The notes: generated by a model from the letters alone, not told the origin. Numbered from the stretch's first letter, positions 1 to 8,499 are shown. The stretch: 46,527 bases of DNA from Alphaproteobacteria bacterium (GCA_025451095.1 JANWLB010000078.1:1-46527), one strand, 5' to 3'. Translations and numbers: made by a program.

Positions 1-967
1 CCAGCACGGACTTGCCGACGACGATGATGAATGCGACCGCCAGAACATTCAGCGGCTGCTCGAAAAGGATGCCCGGGTCGAACAGCATGCCGACGGCGAC
101 AAAGAACAGAACGGCGAAAGCGTCCTGGAAGGGGATGACGCGTTCCGCCACTTCGTGGTTGAGATCGGATTCGCGGATCATCATGCCGGCGAAGAACGCG
201 CCCAGCGCGAGGGAGACGTTAAAGAATAGTGCGGCGCCGAAGGCAATGCCGATCGATATTGCGAAGACGGCCAGCGTGAAAAGCTCGCGCGATCCGGTGC
301 GGGACACAACCGCCAGCATCCAGGGAAAGAACCGCTTGCCGATGACCAGCATCAGGGTAATGAATATGCCGATCTTGCCCAGCGCCAGAATCAGCTGCCC
401 CAGCGCACCCGCGAGGCTGGCCGTGCCGTCGGCGTGCGCGATCCCGCTCAGAACCGGGATGAAAAGCATCGTGATGATCATGACTATGTCCTCGACGATC
501 AGCCAGCCGATGGAAATGCGCCCGACGATGGTTTGGAGCAGATTGCGCTCCTCCAGCGCGCGCAGCAGCACGACGGTACTGGCGACGGAGAGAGCGAGGC
601 CGAAGACCAGCCCGCTGGGCAGCGACCAGCCCCAGTAAAGCGCCAGCCCGGCGCCCATCAGCGTCGCCAGAACGATGCGCGTGAGCGCGCCGGTCAGGGC
701 AATCTTTTTCACTTCAAGAAAGTCGCTGACGGAAAAATGCAGCCCAACCCCGAACATCAGCAGGACGATGCCGATCTCCGACAACTCCTCCGCGATCTTG
801 ATGTCCGCGATATAGCCGGGCGAATGGGGACCGACAATGACGCCTGCGATCAGATAGCCGATCAGCGGAGAAAGACGCAGCTTCGAGGCCACCATGCCGC
901 ACACGAAGGCGAGGCTCAGGCCGACCGCGATGGTGGAAACAAGGGGCAGGTCGAGAGGTGTAGCCAT
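1..967 (-). CDS. ybaL: YbaL/KefB-type monovalent cation:proton antiporter (3' end outside window)
   Basis: The frame stays open from an ATG at 967 to the left edge, giving 322 codons without a stop, so the C-terminus is missing. The translation begins MATPLDLPLVSTIAVG and continues with hydrophobic segments typical of the CPA2 sodium/proton exchanger fold. Motifs that match E. coli YbaL closely include LIGYLIAGVIVGP, IGIVLLMFGVGLHFS, ASTVVLLRALEERN, IGWLIVEDIVMI, SRELFTLAVFAI and LGAFFAGMMIRESDLN. The family exchanges K+ or Na+ for H+ across the inner membrane. A C-terminal NAD-binding (TrkA-N) domain, as in YbaL, would lie outside the window. The gene is divergent from rnd with about 200 bp between them. 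Family assignment is firm; the ion is inferred. Confidence 0.93.
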   Translation of the reverse strand, partial: MATPLDLPLVSTIAVGLSLAFVCGMVASKLRLSPLIGYLIAGVIVGPHSPGYIADIKIAEELSEIGIVLLMFGVGLHFSVSDFLEVKKIALTGALTRIVLATLMGAGLALYWGWSLPSGLVFGLALSVASTVVLLRALEERNLLQTIVGRISIGWLIVEDIVMIITMLFIPVLSGIAHADGTASLAGALGQLILALGKIGIFITLMLVIGKRFFPWMLAVVSRTGSRELFTLAVFAISIGIAFGAALFFNVSLALGAFFAGMMIRESDLNHEVAERVIPFQDAFAVLFFVAVGMLFDPGILFEQPLNVLAVAFIIVVGKSVL

Positions 968-1169
968 AAGGATCCGTGGGTGAGGCCCGCAGGCGTTTTT
1001 CGCGTTTGGCCCCAGCATATCTTATTGCTGCGCCTAAAAAAAGAACGAGTCCGGGCAGTATTAGGGTCGCAAAAACCCGCAAAAAACCGCTTGAACTGGC
1101 CACAGCCTTGGTACAGTGTTGATCTGGAACAGAAATGCCCGCATTTTTACAGCACGGATAGACAATTTC

Positions 1170-1781
1170 ATGACCGTAACCCTCCACCACGACGATTTGC
1201 CGAAAAACCTCGATCTGGGAAATTGCATCGCCGTCGATACGGAGGCGATGGGGCTCAACAACCACCGCGACCGGCTTTGTCTTGTGCAGCTCTCGGCGGG
1301 TGACGGCAGCGCACATTTGGTCCAGATTCGCCCCGGCGCCCCCGATGCGGCGCGGCTCAAGGCGGTCTTAAGCAATCCGAAAACAACCAAGATTTTTCAT
1401 TTCGCCCGGTTCGACGTGGCGATCCTCAGGCATTATCTGGGCGTTGAGTGCACGCCGCTGTATTGCACAAAGATCGCCTCCACCCTCTGCCGCACCTTCA
1501 CCGACCGGCACGGGCTGCGCGACCTGTGCAAGGATCTGCTGGATATCGAAATCAGCAAGCAGCAGCAGGTTTCCGACTGGGGCGCCGAAAGCCTGACCCC
1601 GGAGCAGCTGGCCTATGCCGCCAACGACGTTTTGCATCTCCACGCGCTTAAGGCCAAACTCGACGCCCTGCTGCAACGGGAAGGACGGCGCGAGCTGGCC
1701 CAGAAATGCTTCGATTTCATACCCGCCCGGGCGCAACTGGACCTGGCGGGCTGGCCGGAAGTTGACATTTTCGCTCACTAG
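1170..1781 (+). CDS. rnd: Ribonuclease D, short alphaproteobacterial form (3'-5' exonuclease)
   Basis: A 203-residue DEDDy-type 3'-5' exonuclease. The signature residues are visible: ExoI as VDTEAMGL (D and E), ExoII in FHFARFDVAIL (D), and ExoIII as YAANDVLHL (tyrosine and aspartate). It ends soon after the exonuclease fold, so the HRDC domains of E. coli RNase D (about 375 residues) are absent. This short form is usual in alphaproteobacteria. The expected role is trimming of structured RNA 3' ends such as tRNA precursors. An in-frame start at 1116 is possible, but the residues it would add look non-native; ATG 1170 directly precedes the conserved TVTLHHDDLP. It is followed at 35 bp by kdsD, lptC and lptA on the same strand. 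Confidence 0.9.
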   Translation: MTVTLHHDDLPKNLDLGNCIAVDTEAMGLNNHRDRLCLVQLSAGDGSAHLVQIRPGAPDAARLKAVLSNPKTTKIFHFARFDVAILRHYLGVECTPLYCTKIASTLCRTFTDRHGLRDLCKDLLDIEISKQQQVSDWGAESLTPEQLAYAANDVLHLHALKAKLDALLQREGRRELAQKCFDFIPARAQLDLAGWPEVDIFAH

Positions 1782-1816
1782 CGCCAGATTGCGGGCGAGC
1801 TAAAATATTTTGGAAA

Positions 1817-2836
1817 ATGACCGTGAGAGCCGCTTTGGCAGACAAGACAGCTAAGAACAAGGATATTGAGAACGCCCTGCGCGTGCTTAAGGCCGAGGCC
1901 GAGGCCTTGCGCGCGCTGGCCGATACGCTCGACGACGGATTCGCGCAGGCCGTTGAGGCAATTCACGCGATGAAGCAGAACAGCCGCGGTCGACTGATCG
2001 TCGCCGGCATCGGTAAAAGCGGCCACATCGCCCGCAAGATTGCGGCGACCCTGGCTTCCACCGGAACGCCGTCCTTTTTCGTACATCCCGGCGAGGCCAG
2101 CCACGGCGATCTCGGCATGGTCATGCAGGACGACATCGTACTGCTGCTCTCCAATTCAGGGGAAAGCCAGGAGCTTTCCGATCTTATTCATTACACGCGA
2201 CGCTTCAACATGACGCTGATCGCCATGACGGCAAATAAAGCGGGCGCTTTGGCAAAGCACGCCAATATCGTGCTTCTCCTGCCGCCGGTTGCCGAAGCCT
2301 GTCCCAACGGTCTGGCGCCCACCACTTCGACCACGATGATGCTGGCGCTGGGCGATGCGCTGGCCGTTGCACTGCTGGAGCGCATGGGTCTGACGCCCGA
2401 ACAGTTCCGCGTCTTCCATCCCGGCGGCAGGCTGGGGGCGAAGCTGCTCAGCGTCGCCGATATAATGACCGGGCTGGAGGGCCTGCCGCTGGTCACAGGC
2501 GGCATGACGATGGACAAGGCGCTGCTGGTTCTCACCGAAAAAAATCTGGGCTGCGTTCTAGCTGTCGATGAAAAGAACGCCCGGCTCCTTAAAGGCATTG
2601 TTACGGACGGCGATCTGAAGCGCCATATGGGCCCCGATCTTCTGAAGAAAACGGTCGGCGATATCATGTCGAAAAACCCCAAAACGATTTCATCGGCCGC
2701 ACTGGCCGCCGAAGCGGTCAATCTGATGACGCGCACACCGGGGCACTACCTGACCAGCCTGGTTGTTGTCGATCAGGCTGGCGGTCTGGCCGGGCTGATC
2801 CGGCTGCAGGATTGCCTGCGCGCCGGGGTCGCATGA
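1817..2836 (+). CDS. kdsD: Arabinose-5-phosphate isomerase, KpsF/GutQ family
   Basis: A 339-residue protein that should interconvert ribulose-5-phosphate and arabinose-5-phosphate, the first step towards Kdo of the LPS inner core. The N-terminal SIS sugar-isomerase domain (about residues 45-190) shows GIGKSGHIARKIAATLASTG, FFVHPGEASHGDLGM, LLLSNSGESQEL and the conserved HPGGRLGAKL near residue 200. Two CBS domains follow (about 215-335), starting at VADIMTG and GDIMSKNP. Length and architecture match full KdsD (328 residues in E. coli). The stop overlaps the lptC start in an ATGA arrangement, so the two are translationally coupled, which fits a shared role in LPS production. The start at 1817 has only a weak ribosome binding site. 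Confidence 0.95.
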   Translation: MTVRAALADKTAKNKDIENALRVLKAEAEALRALADTLDDGFAQAVEAIHAMKQNSRGRLIVAGIGKSGHIARKIAATLASTGTPSFFVHPGEASHGDLGMVMQDDIVLLLSNSGESQELSDLIHYTRRFNMTLIAMTANKAGALAKHANIVLLLPPVAEACPNGLAPTTSTTMMLALGDALAVALLERMGLTPEQFRVFHPGGRLGAKLLSVADIMTGLEGLPLVTGGMTMDKALLVLTEKNLGCVLAVDEKNARLLKGIVTDGDLKRHMGPDLLKKTVGDIMSKNPKTISSAALAAEAVNLMTRTPGHYLTSLVVVDQAGGLAGLIRLQDCLRAGVA

Positions 2837-3486
2837 CCGATCAGGATAAAAGTAAAAAAAGCTTCTGGGACCAGCCGGCGCTGGCCCGCGCTCTTCCCGG
2901 CACGACCTATACGCGCTTTGTGCGCTGGATGCGCCTGATCCTCCCCTTGCTGGCTGTGGCGCTGCTGGGGCTTGTGATGGCGTGGCCGTCGGTGGAGGAA
3001 ACAATGGCGCCTGTCGGGGATGTTGCATCCGCGCCGCCGGGCGTCGGCCGCAATGAACTCCTCAATCCCCGCTTCGAAGGCGAAGACGAGAGCGGCCAGC
3101 CTTTCTCGGTTACGGCCCGCCGCGCTGTGCAAAGCGGTGCCGATCCCGATATCGCCGTGCTGGAACGTCCTATGGCCGACATCACAATGAAGGGCGGCAC
3201 CTGGCTGGCGGCAGAGGCAGCTTCCGGCACATACCGGCGTGCGGACGGCGCGCTGATCCTGCAGGGCGCCGTCAAACTTTTTCACGATCAGGGTTACGAA
3301 TTCCGCACAGACAAACTCATGGTCAACATGAAGACGCGGCAGGCCTGGTCCGATCGGCCGGTGTCGGGCCGCGGCCCGGCCGGGACTCTGGAGGCGACCG
3401 GACTGACTGCCGATAAGGATTCACAGCTTCTGGTTTTCACGGGCCCGGCACGCCTTGTACTGAACCACACGGTGAAGGGGCTGTGA
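2833..3486 (+). CDS. lptC: LPS export system protein LptC
   Basis: A 217-residue bitopic membrane protein. After a short basic cytoplasmic stretch there is one membrane segment (LILPLLAVALLGLVMAWP, about residues 38-55), followed by a periplasmic beta-jellyroll domain with phrases typical of the family, such as NPRFEGEDESGQPFSVTA, LQGAVKLFHDQGYEFRTDKL and RPVSGRGPAGTLEATGL. LptC is the inner-membrane anchor of the LptB2FGC transporter and passes LPS to LptA. I chose ATG 2833, which overlaps the kdsD stop (ATGA); an in-frame start 21 bases upstream lies inside kdsD. The lptA ATG overlaps its stop by one base. Position between kdsD and lptA strongly supports the call. Confidence 0.93.
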   Translation: MTDQDKSKKSFWDQPALARALPGTTYTRFVRWMRLILPLLAVALLGLVMAWPSVEETMAPVGDVASAPPGVGRNELLNPRFEGEDESGQPFSVTARRAVQSGADPDIAVLERPMADITMKGGTWLAAEAASGTYRRADGALILQGAVKLFHDQGYEFRTDKLMVNMKTRQAWSDRPVSGRGPAGTLEATGLTADKDSQLLVFTGPARLVLNHTVKGL

Positions 3487-4337
3487 TGAAAATTATTTCC
3501 GTCCTGCTTTTTGCCCTTGTTTTTTATGCGGCGCCGGCGTTTGCGCAAGTTTCGGCCCCCGTTCCTGTACAAGTTCCTGCCCAAGCTCCGGCCGCGCCGG
3601 CGGCGGCGGAAAAACCGCTGGAAATCACAGCTGACCAGACTTTGGAATGGCACCGTAACGATAAAAAATTTGTCGCGCGCGGCAGCGTCGTCGTAAAGCA
3701 GGGCGATGTGACGATCAAGGCTGCCGTCATCACGGCGGCCTATGCCGAGACGGCTTCGTCTTCGTTCGATATCCAGCAGCTCACGGCCGAAGGCGGTGTG
3801 ATAATTGAATCGCAGGGTAATATCGCCGAAGGCGACAAGGCGGTGTATGACGTCAAAACCGGAAAAGCCGTCATGACCGGCAACGGTTTAAGCCTGCGCT
3901 CGCCGGAGCAGGTTGTCACCGCGCGTGACAGTTTCGAGTATTACGTGACCGAAGGCCGGCTGACGGCGAACGGGGCCGCGCGTGCCGTGCGCGGAACCGA
4001 CACACTCACGGCAGAAAGCATGTCGGCCTGGTTCACGCAGGGGACGGACGGCGCCCGGCGCTTAAGCCGCCTGTCGGCAGACAATCACGTGAACATTATC
4101 ACGGCCACGGAAACCGTCAGCGGAGACAAAGGCATCTATGAGGCGGCCAGCAACATCGCCACCCTGACCGGTCATGTGAAAATCAGCCGCGGCCCCAACG
4201 TGCTCGAAGGCGACAAGGCTGAAGTCAATCTGACCACCAATGTCAGCACCATGATCGGCAGCCCGGCCCAGGGCGGCGGCCGCGTCCGGGGCGTGTTTTA
4301 CCCTGAAAGCGGGCCGAGCCCGGCCTTAACGCGCTGA
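3486..4337 (+). CDS. lptA: LPS transport periplasmic protein LptA
   Basis: A 283-residue secreted protein. A signal peptide is obvious (MKIISVLLFALVFYAAPAFA, cleavage near residue 20), followed by a Pro/Ala/Val-rich linker and OstA-fold beta repeats. Examples are LEITADQTLEWHRNDKKFVA, GSVVVKQGDVTIKA, GNIAEGDKAVYDVKTGKAVM, LTGHVKISRGPNVLEGDKAE and VNLTTNVSTMIG. LptA bridges LptC and LptD across the periplasm. The protein is longer than E. coli LptA (185 residues) because it carries more repeat strands, as in other alphaproteobacteria. A GTG three bases upstream is an alternative start. The usual next genes, lptB and rpoN, are missing; two short unknown genes follow instead. Confidence 0.93.
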   Translation: MKIISVLLFALVFYAAPAFAQVSAPVPVQVPAQAPAAPAAAEKPLEITADQTLEWHRNDKKFVARGSVVVKQGDVTIKAAVITAAYAETASSSFDIQQLTAEGGVIIESQGNIAEGDKAVYDVKTGKAVMTGNGLSLRSPEQVVTARDSFEYYVTEGRLTANGAARAVRGTDTLTAESMSAWFTQGTDGARRLSRLSADNHVNIITATETVSGDKGIYEAASNIATLTGHVKISRGPNVLEGDKAEVNLTTNVSTMIGSPAQGGGRVRGVFYPESGPSPALTR

Positions 4338-4419
4338 ACCGAACAAAAACCCCCTCCTTGTGTTTTCATATCAAGGGATGTTAAAGATAGGAATCAGAAG
4401 ATCACAGGGAGATACAGCC

Positions 4420-4740
4420 ATGGCAAAAAAGCCTGCGCACACGAAACCGGGCCCGCTCACCGGCCCTTTGAAAAAAATGTTTTCAGCGGCCGCCCCTTTC
4501 CGGGAAGCCGTTCTCACCCATGTAGCGGCGCATGAGGGTCCGGCGGCCGTCCGCTCCCTGCGTTCTTTTTTCAAGGAGCTGAACATCACAGTGGGCAAAC
4601 CCATGTGGGACAAGCTCAAGCCTCACTGTGAAAGCGGCGATCAGGAAACGCTGGAGGCCATCATGGACAGCTGCCTGGCACAGGCCAGAGCTAATGGTGG
4701 AAAAAAAGTGAGTCTCGCGTCTTTTGATTTCAAAAGATAA
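4420..4740 (+). CDS. Small unknown protein, basic N-terminus (106 aa)
   Basis: I do not recognise this gene. It encodes 106 residues, with a Lys/Pro-rich start (MAKKPAHTKPGPLTGPLKKM) followed by what look like soluble helices, such as REAVLTHVAAHEGPAAVRSL and DQETLEAIMDSCLAQARANG. There is no signal peptide or membrane segment. The ATG at 4420 has a good ribosome binding site (agggaga, 7-8 bases upstream); an in-frame start at 4360 would add residues with no support. It is 20 bp upstream of another small unknown gene on the same strand, and the two are probably co-transcribed. The codon pattern resembles that of neighbouring genes, which supports it as real. Confidence 0.75.
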   Translation: MAKKPAHTKPGPLTGPLKKMFSAAAPFREAVLTHVAAHEGPAAVRSLRSFFKELNITVGKPMWDKLKPHCESGDQETLEAIMDSCLAQARANGGKKVSLASFDFKR

Positions 4741-4760
4741 AAAGACCGAAAGGAAAAACC

Positions 4761-5069
4761 ATGTCTTTAGCTGAAAATTTTGAAGCCGCCCTGAAAAATG
4801 GCCGGGAATATCTCGAGAGTTGTGTGGCCGATGGCAATACCGTGATACTGAGGAAGGAGCGGGCGCCTGTTCAGGACAGCGGAATCGACTATCGCTATTC
4901 AGCCGATAACGACTTTGCCCGCGTTTTCCTGATGAAGGCCGATCCCGGCGTGTCCGGTCTGGCGCAGACGCTGCTCGTCAATGAGATCCTGAATCAGGTG
5001 AGAGAGAACGGTTGCCGGGTCGTGCCCTCCATACAGGAGCACAGAATAAGAATCACTCCGTCCCGATAA
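4761..5069 (+). CDS. Small unknown protein (102 aa)
   Basis: Unrecognised. The 102-residue product begins MSLAENFEAALKNGREYLES and contains IDYRYSADNDFARVFLMKAD and a C-terminal VVPSIQEHRIRITPSR. It reads as a soluble alpha/beta protein without signal peptide or membrane segments. A purine-rich ribosome binding site (gaaaggaaaaacc) precedes ATG 4761. It probably shares a transcript with the 106-aa gene 20 bp upstream. Its 3' end overlaps the convergent NUDIX gene by 17 bp, which marks the boundary with the AT-rich segment behind guaA. No function can be proposed. Confidence 0.75.
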   Translation: MSLAENFEAALKNGREYLESCVADGNTVILRKERAPVQDSGIDYRYSADNDFARVFLMKADPGVSGLAQTLLVNEILNQVRENGCRVVPSIQEHRIRITPSR

Positions 5070-5520
5070 GGCCCCGGCGCCGGCATTCCTGCAGGGCCCA
5101 GCGCGCATAATCCATGATTTTTGGATGTGCCAGCCCCTCTTCGATAGTATTAAAGCGTCGTTCCTCTGCTTCATAGCATCCTGTAATCGTGCCTTGTTTA
5201 TCGTGCCAAAAATGTACATGAACGAGTTCTGTGTAGTTGGTATCTTCTTCGCTGACCGCGCCTAGAAAAACAACATCATCGGAGTTTACTTGCGCCCCTA
5301 ACTCCTCATGCAATTCACGGACGAGTGATTGCATAATGCTCTCGCCATCTTCAACGTGACCGCCAAAGATATTCAAGACGCCAGCATGGTTACCCCAGTT
5401 TTCGGGACGTTGCTGCATTAGGATTTTGCCATCTTGCGTAAGAATCACACAATCCGCCAAGCGCTTGGTAAACGCACCTTCTTTGATTGACTCGGAGGTT
5501 TCTACCTTGATTTTTGTCAT
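5053..5520 (-). CDS. NUDIX hydrolase
   Basis: A 155-residue protein with a perfect Nudix box, G-x5-E-x7-R-E-L-H-E-E-L-G-A, in the segment beginning GGHVEDGESIMQSLV. This loop-helix-loop binds Mg2+ and cleaves nucleoside diphosphates linked to another group. Upstream strands (LADCVILTQDGKILMQQRPE, NHAGVLNIFGG) fit the fold of MutT-like and ADP-ribose or NTP pyrophosphatases. The exact substrate cannot be read from the sequence. GC content is visibly lower than in flanking genes (roughly 45-50% in lines I counted). It lies 18 bp behind an even more AT-rich orphan gene, both on the guaA strand, suggesting a recently acquired pair. The 3' end overlaps the convergent unknown gene. Confidence 0.9.
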   Translation of the reverse strand: MTKIKVETSESIKEGAFTKRLADCVILTQDGKILMQQRPENWGNHAGVLNIFGGHVEDGESIMQSLVRELHEELGAQVNSDDVVFLGAVSEEDTNYTELVHVHFWHDKQGTITGCYEAEERRFNTIEEGLAHPKIMDYARWALQECRRRGLIGTE

Positions 5521-5538
5521 TCCCGATCAACCGTCTCT

Positions 5539-5847
5539 TTAAATCAGCTCCAGACTACGCTTTTCGATTTCAGGAAACAGCAATGATCGCTCAATAGGCT
5601 TCTGTTCTATTTCATTCCACTGCGCTGGCGAATTTGTGTTTGAAAATTCGCTTTGGCTAATCGTCAGCCACCCTTCTTTTCCATCGTAAACAAACTTTGA
5701 TCTCTTTTTGGAAGTGCCAACAATTAAAATGAAACTTCCAAAAATCAGGTGATTGTAGCTAGATTCGAAAATAGAAAGTTTTTTCTTTTTCAAATTTTCA
5801 TTTAAAATCGCAAGATTGCTGATGTGGTCTTCCGAATATGAGCTCAT
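5539..5847 (-). CDS. AT-rich orphan protein (102 aa)
   Basis: Unrecognised. ATG 5847 begins MSSYSEDHISNLAILNENLK; the protein is rich in Lys, Ser, Ile and Phe and carries a short hydrophobic stretch (NHLIFGSFILIVGT). It starts only 4 bp behind the guaA stop, so translation from the guaA message is likely. Base composition is strikingly different: by hand count bases 5521-5820 are about 37% GC, against clearly GC-rich neighbours, and the 5' third is lower still. This points to horizontal transfer together with the NUDIX gene. An in-frame upstream start at 5946 lies inside guaA and is unlikely. Confidence 0.65.
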   Translation of the reverse strand: MSSYSEDHISNLAILNENLKKKKLSIFESSYNHLIFGSFILIVGTSKKRSKFVYDGKEGWLTISQSEFSNTNSPAQWNEIEQKPIERSLLFPEIEKRSLELI

Positions 5848-5851
5848 ATTC

Positions 5852-7462
5852 TTACTCCCACTCAATCGTCCCCGGGGGTTTGGACGTGATGTCGTAGACG
5901 ACGCGGCCGATACCGCGCACCTCGTTGATGATGCGGGTGGAGACACGATTCAGGAATTCATGATCGAAGGGATATGACTCGGCTGTCATGCCGTCGGTCG
6001 AGGTGACGGCGCGCAGGGCGCAGACGTAATCGTAAGACCGCGCGTCGCCCATTACGCCGACGGAGCGCACGGGCAGCAGCACGGCAAAAGCCTGCCATAT
6101 TGCGTCATAAAGGCCGGCGCGGCGGATTTCCTCAAGGTAAACGGAATCGGCCTTGCGCAGGATCTCCAGCTTCTCGGCCGTGATCTCGCCGGGAATGCGG
6201 ATGGCGAGGCCCGGGCCGGGGAAGGGATGCCGGCGCACAAAATCGGGATGCAGGCCCAGCTCGATGCCCAGGGCGCGGACTTCGTCCTTGAACAGCTCGC
6301 GTAGCGGCTCGACCAGCTTGAGCTTCATCCGCTCGGGCAGGCCGCCGACATTGTGATGACTTTTGATCGTGACGCTGGGGCCGCCCGTGAAGCTCACCGA
6401 TTCAATCACATCGGGATACAGTGTGCCCTGTGCCAGGAATCCGGCCGCCTTTCCGTCCTGCCCGGCGACGCGCTTTGCCACCATCTCGAACACGTCTATG
6501 AACAGCGTGCCGATCAGCTTGCGCTTCATTTCCGGGTCACTCGTGCCTTCCAGCGCCTTGAGGAATTTGTCCGACGCGTCCTCGTGGATCAGGGGGATGT
6601 TGTAGTGGTGGCGGAAAAGCTGCGTCACCTGTTCGCTTTCGCCCGCGCGCATCAGGCCGGTATCGACATAGATGCAGACCAGCTGGTCGCCGATGGCCTC
6701 ATGCAGCAGCACGGCGGCGACCGATGAATCGACGCCGCCGGAGAGGCCGCATATGATTTTTTCCCGGCCGACCTGCTTGCGGATTTTGGCGATGGCTTCC
6801 TCGCGAAAGGCGGCCATGGTCCAGTCGCCGCGGCAGCCGCAGACGCCGTGGGTGAAATTTCTCAGCAGCGCCGCGCCGTGCGGGGTGTGCACGACTTCGG
6901 GGTGGAACTGCACGCCGTAAAAGCGCCGCTCATCGTCGGCAATAAAGGCGAAGGGCGCTCCTTCGGATTTGCCGACGACGCGGAAGCCGGCGGGCAGGCG
7001 CGTGACGCGGTCGCCGTGGCTCATCCAGACCTGCTCGCGCGCGCCTTTGTTCCAGACGCCCTCAAGAAGCGGCGAGTTTTCATCGACCGCGACATAGGCG
7101 CGGCCGAATTCACGGCTATGGCCGGATTCAACGGCGCCGCCCAGCTGCGCCACCATCGTCTGCTGGCCGTAGCAGATACCGAAAACGGGAAGGCCCATCT
7201 GGAACAGGGCGGCCGGGGCGCGCGGGCTGCCTTTTTCGGTGACGCTGGCCGGACCGCCGGAGAGAATGATTCCTTTGGGCGCGAAAGCCTGGATGCGGGC
7301 GGTGTCGGCCTGGTTGAAAGGCCAGATCTCGCAATACACGCCCGATTCCCGCACGCGGCGGGCGATGAGTTGCGTGACCTGCGATCCGAAATCGAGGATC
7401 AGCAGGCGGTCATGGTGAAGCTGGTGAATGCCGGGGTCTTGCGTCGTCTGGGTCGCCATCAT
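5852..7462 (-). CDS. guaA: GMP synthase (glutamine-hydrolysing)
   Basis: This 536-residue enzyme converts XMP to GMP using glutamine and ATP. The N-terminal class I amidotransferase domain (about 20-210) shows [20 protein letters not shown], the nucleophile elbow VFGICYGQQ and the His/Glu pair in [11 protein letters not shown]. The ATP pyrophosphatase domain follows, with the PP-loop [11 protein letters not shown]. The C-terminal dimerisation domain ends in the family-typical PPGTIEWE. Two ATGs in tandem (7462 and 7459) are possible starts. A TATACT -10-like hexamer ends 7 bases before ATG 7462 and no ribosome binding site is visible, so the mRNA may be leaderless. guaB lies about 8 kb upstream on the same strand. 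Confidence 0.97.
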   Translation of the reverse strand: MMATQTTQDPGIHQLHHDRLLILDFGSQVTQLIARRVRESGVYCEIWPFNQADTARIQAFAPKGIILSGGPASVTEKGSPRAPAALFQMGLPVFGICYGQQTMVAQLGGAVESGHSREFGRAYVAVDENSPLLEGVWNKGAREQVWMSHGDRVTRLPAGFRVVGKSEGAPFAFIADDERRFYGVQFHPEVVHTPHGAALLRNFTHGVCGCRGDWTMAAFREEAIAKIRKQVGREKIICGLSGGVDSSVAAVLLHEAIGDQLVCIYVDTGLMRAGESEQVTQLFRHHYNIPLIHEDASDKFLKALEGTSDPEMKRKLIGTLFIDVFEMVAKRVAGQDGKAAGFLAQGTLYPDVIESVSFTGGPSVTIKSHHNVGGLPERMKLKLVEPLRELFKDEVRALGIELGLHPDFVRRHPFPGPGLAIRIPGEITAEKLEILRKADSVYLEEIRRAGLYDAIWQAFAVLLPVRSVGVMGDARSYDYVCALRAVTSTDGMTAESYPFDHEFLNRVSTRIINEVRGIGRVVYDITSKPPGTIEWE

Positions 7463-7492
7463 GGCCGGAGTATACAGTTCCGTCCGTGATAA

Positions 7493-7518
7493 AAAAAGCC
7501 CGTTAAAACGGGCTTTTT
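7493..7518 (-). terminator. Rho-independent terminator downstream of the 7540-8382 gene
   Basis: An inverted repeat pairs aaaaagcccgtt with aacgggcttttt around a 2-base centre (an effective 4-base loop). On the minus strand it is followed by a run of T. It lies 22 bp after the stop of the minus-strand gene at 7540 and just upstream of guaA, so it should insulate guaA from that gene. The A/T flanks make it potentially bidirectional. Confidence 0.85.
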
Positions 7519-7539
7519 GAGGATTATGGTTTTGATTGA

Positions 7540-8382
7540 TTATGGTGTTTTGGGCGTCGGTGCCTGCGGGGCAGCAGCAGGGGCAGCGGGCGCCTGCGGC
7601 GCGCCATAAGCCAGCCGTTCCAGTTTTTCCAGCGCGGCGCCATAGCTTCCAACAGTGCTGCCTCTGGCCTGCGCCAGGCTTTCAGCCGCACGCAGTGCCG
7701 CAGAGGCGAAGGCGGAGGGTGACGGGGCGCTGTCATTGATTATGCTTGCGCTGAGAGAAGTGCTGACCGCACGGAATTTGGCAGCGGCGTCCGCGTGGCC
7801 TTCCTTTTCCAGCATGTCGGCGGCCAGCGCGTAATGGGCCGTGGCGGCTTTCATGAATCCGGCCTGATACTCGTCGCCCATAGACGGGGTGGGCTCCAGA
7901 TAACCACCAACCTTCTCTATAATGGCCAGGATTTCGTTGTTCAGATAGAGCTGCGCGAGCATCCATGTTGATTGTGCTTCTTTCAGGGCGGCCGGATCGC
8001 GGTCGGAGCCGACAAACTGGAAAACTTTGTCATCATGCGCGATAAAGCCGGCGCCTGTCAGATCCAGTTGTTCTTTTGCGTCGACGCGGCGGTCATGGCT
8101 GAGAGCCAGCAGGGCGGCCTGACGGGAAGCGGTCAGAGCACGCTCGGCGGCCTGCGCGACCAGAAGCGCATTCTTTGTATCTTTTGAAATCACATTCTTA
8201 TCCAGAGCGATGAGTCCCGTCGGTTTGCCAGCGTACTCATCGGGATGATGACCGGCATCATCGAACAGTTGGCGGATCCGGGAATCACCGATGATGTCTT
8301 CGATAATCTCACCGATTCTCTTGCCCACGGAGGCGCGGGTGGCGGCGATATCGGCGGCGCTGTTAAAAGCGGATGCGGTCAT
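7540..8382 (-). CDS. Unknown helical protein with Ala/Pro-rich tail (280 aa)
   Basis: I do not recognise this family. The 280-residue product has no signal peptide or membrane segment. It appears almost entirely alpha-helical and alanine-rich (for example [54 protein letters not shown]) and ends in a low-complexity tail of Ala, Pro and Gln ([17 protein letters not shown]). ATG 8382 is preceded by a purine-rich stretch. A plausible promoter lies at 8424-8453 on this strand and a strong terminator follows at 7493-7518, so it is probably a single-gene unit. It separates guaA from the divergent purine phosphorylase gene. A structural or scaffold role is possible but unsupported. Confidence 0.75.
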   Translation of the reverse strand: MTASAFNSAADIAATRASVGKRIGEIIEDIIGDSRIRQLFDDAGHHPDEYAGKPTGLIALDKNVISKDTKNALLVAQAAERALTASRQAALLALSHDRRVDAKEQLDLTGAGFIAHDDKVFQFVGSDRDPAALKEAQSTWMLAQLYLNNEILAIIEKVGGYLEPTPSMGDEYQAGFMKAATAHYALAADMLEKEGHADAAAKFRAVSTSLSASIINDSAPSPSAFASAALRAAESLAQARGSTVGSYGAALEKLERLAYGAPQAPAAPAAAPQAPTPKTP

Positions 8383-8423
8383 TTTTTCATTCCTCGTTCA
8401 AAAGGTTAGCAAAGAGCTGCAGA

Positions 8424-8453
8424 AATATACATAATATCTAGAGGGCGTGTCAA
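8424..8453 (-). promoter_or_regulatory. Sigma70-type promoter for the 7540-8382 gene
   Basis: On the minus strand TTGACA (8453-8448) is separated by 18 bases from TATATT (8429-8424), about 40 bases upstream of ATG 8382. The -35 is a perfect consensus match. Confidence 0.6.
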
Positions 8454-8476
8454 AGCAAAAAACCATTATTCTTTAT

Positions 8477-8499
8477 GGGGGTCAAGTTTCTTGACCCCC
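8477..8499. repeat. Perfect inverted repeat between divergent genes
   Basis: GGGGGTCAAG and CTTGACCCCC form a 10-bp perfect stem around TTT. It lies between the divergent 7540-8382 gene and the purine nucleoside phosphorylase gene and has no T-run, so it does not look like a terminator for either. Each arm contains TTGAC, so it may overlap -35 elements in both directions or be a regulator-binding dyad. Confidence 0.6.

Noticed and set aside
1-638. Plus-strand reading frame over the antiporter
   Set aside because: The minus strand encodes a clear YbaL-type antiporter through the whole region; the plus-strand translation is Met/Ser/Arg-rich noise.
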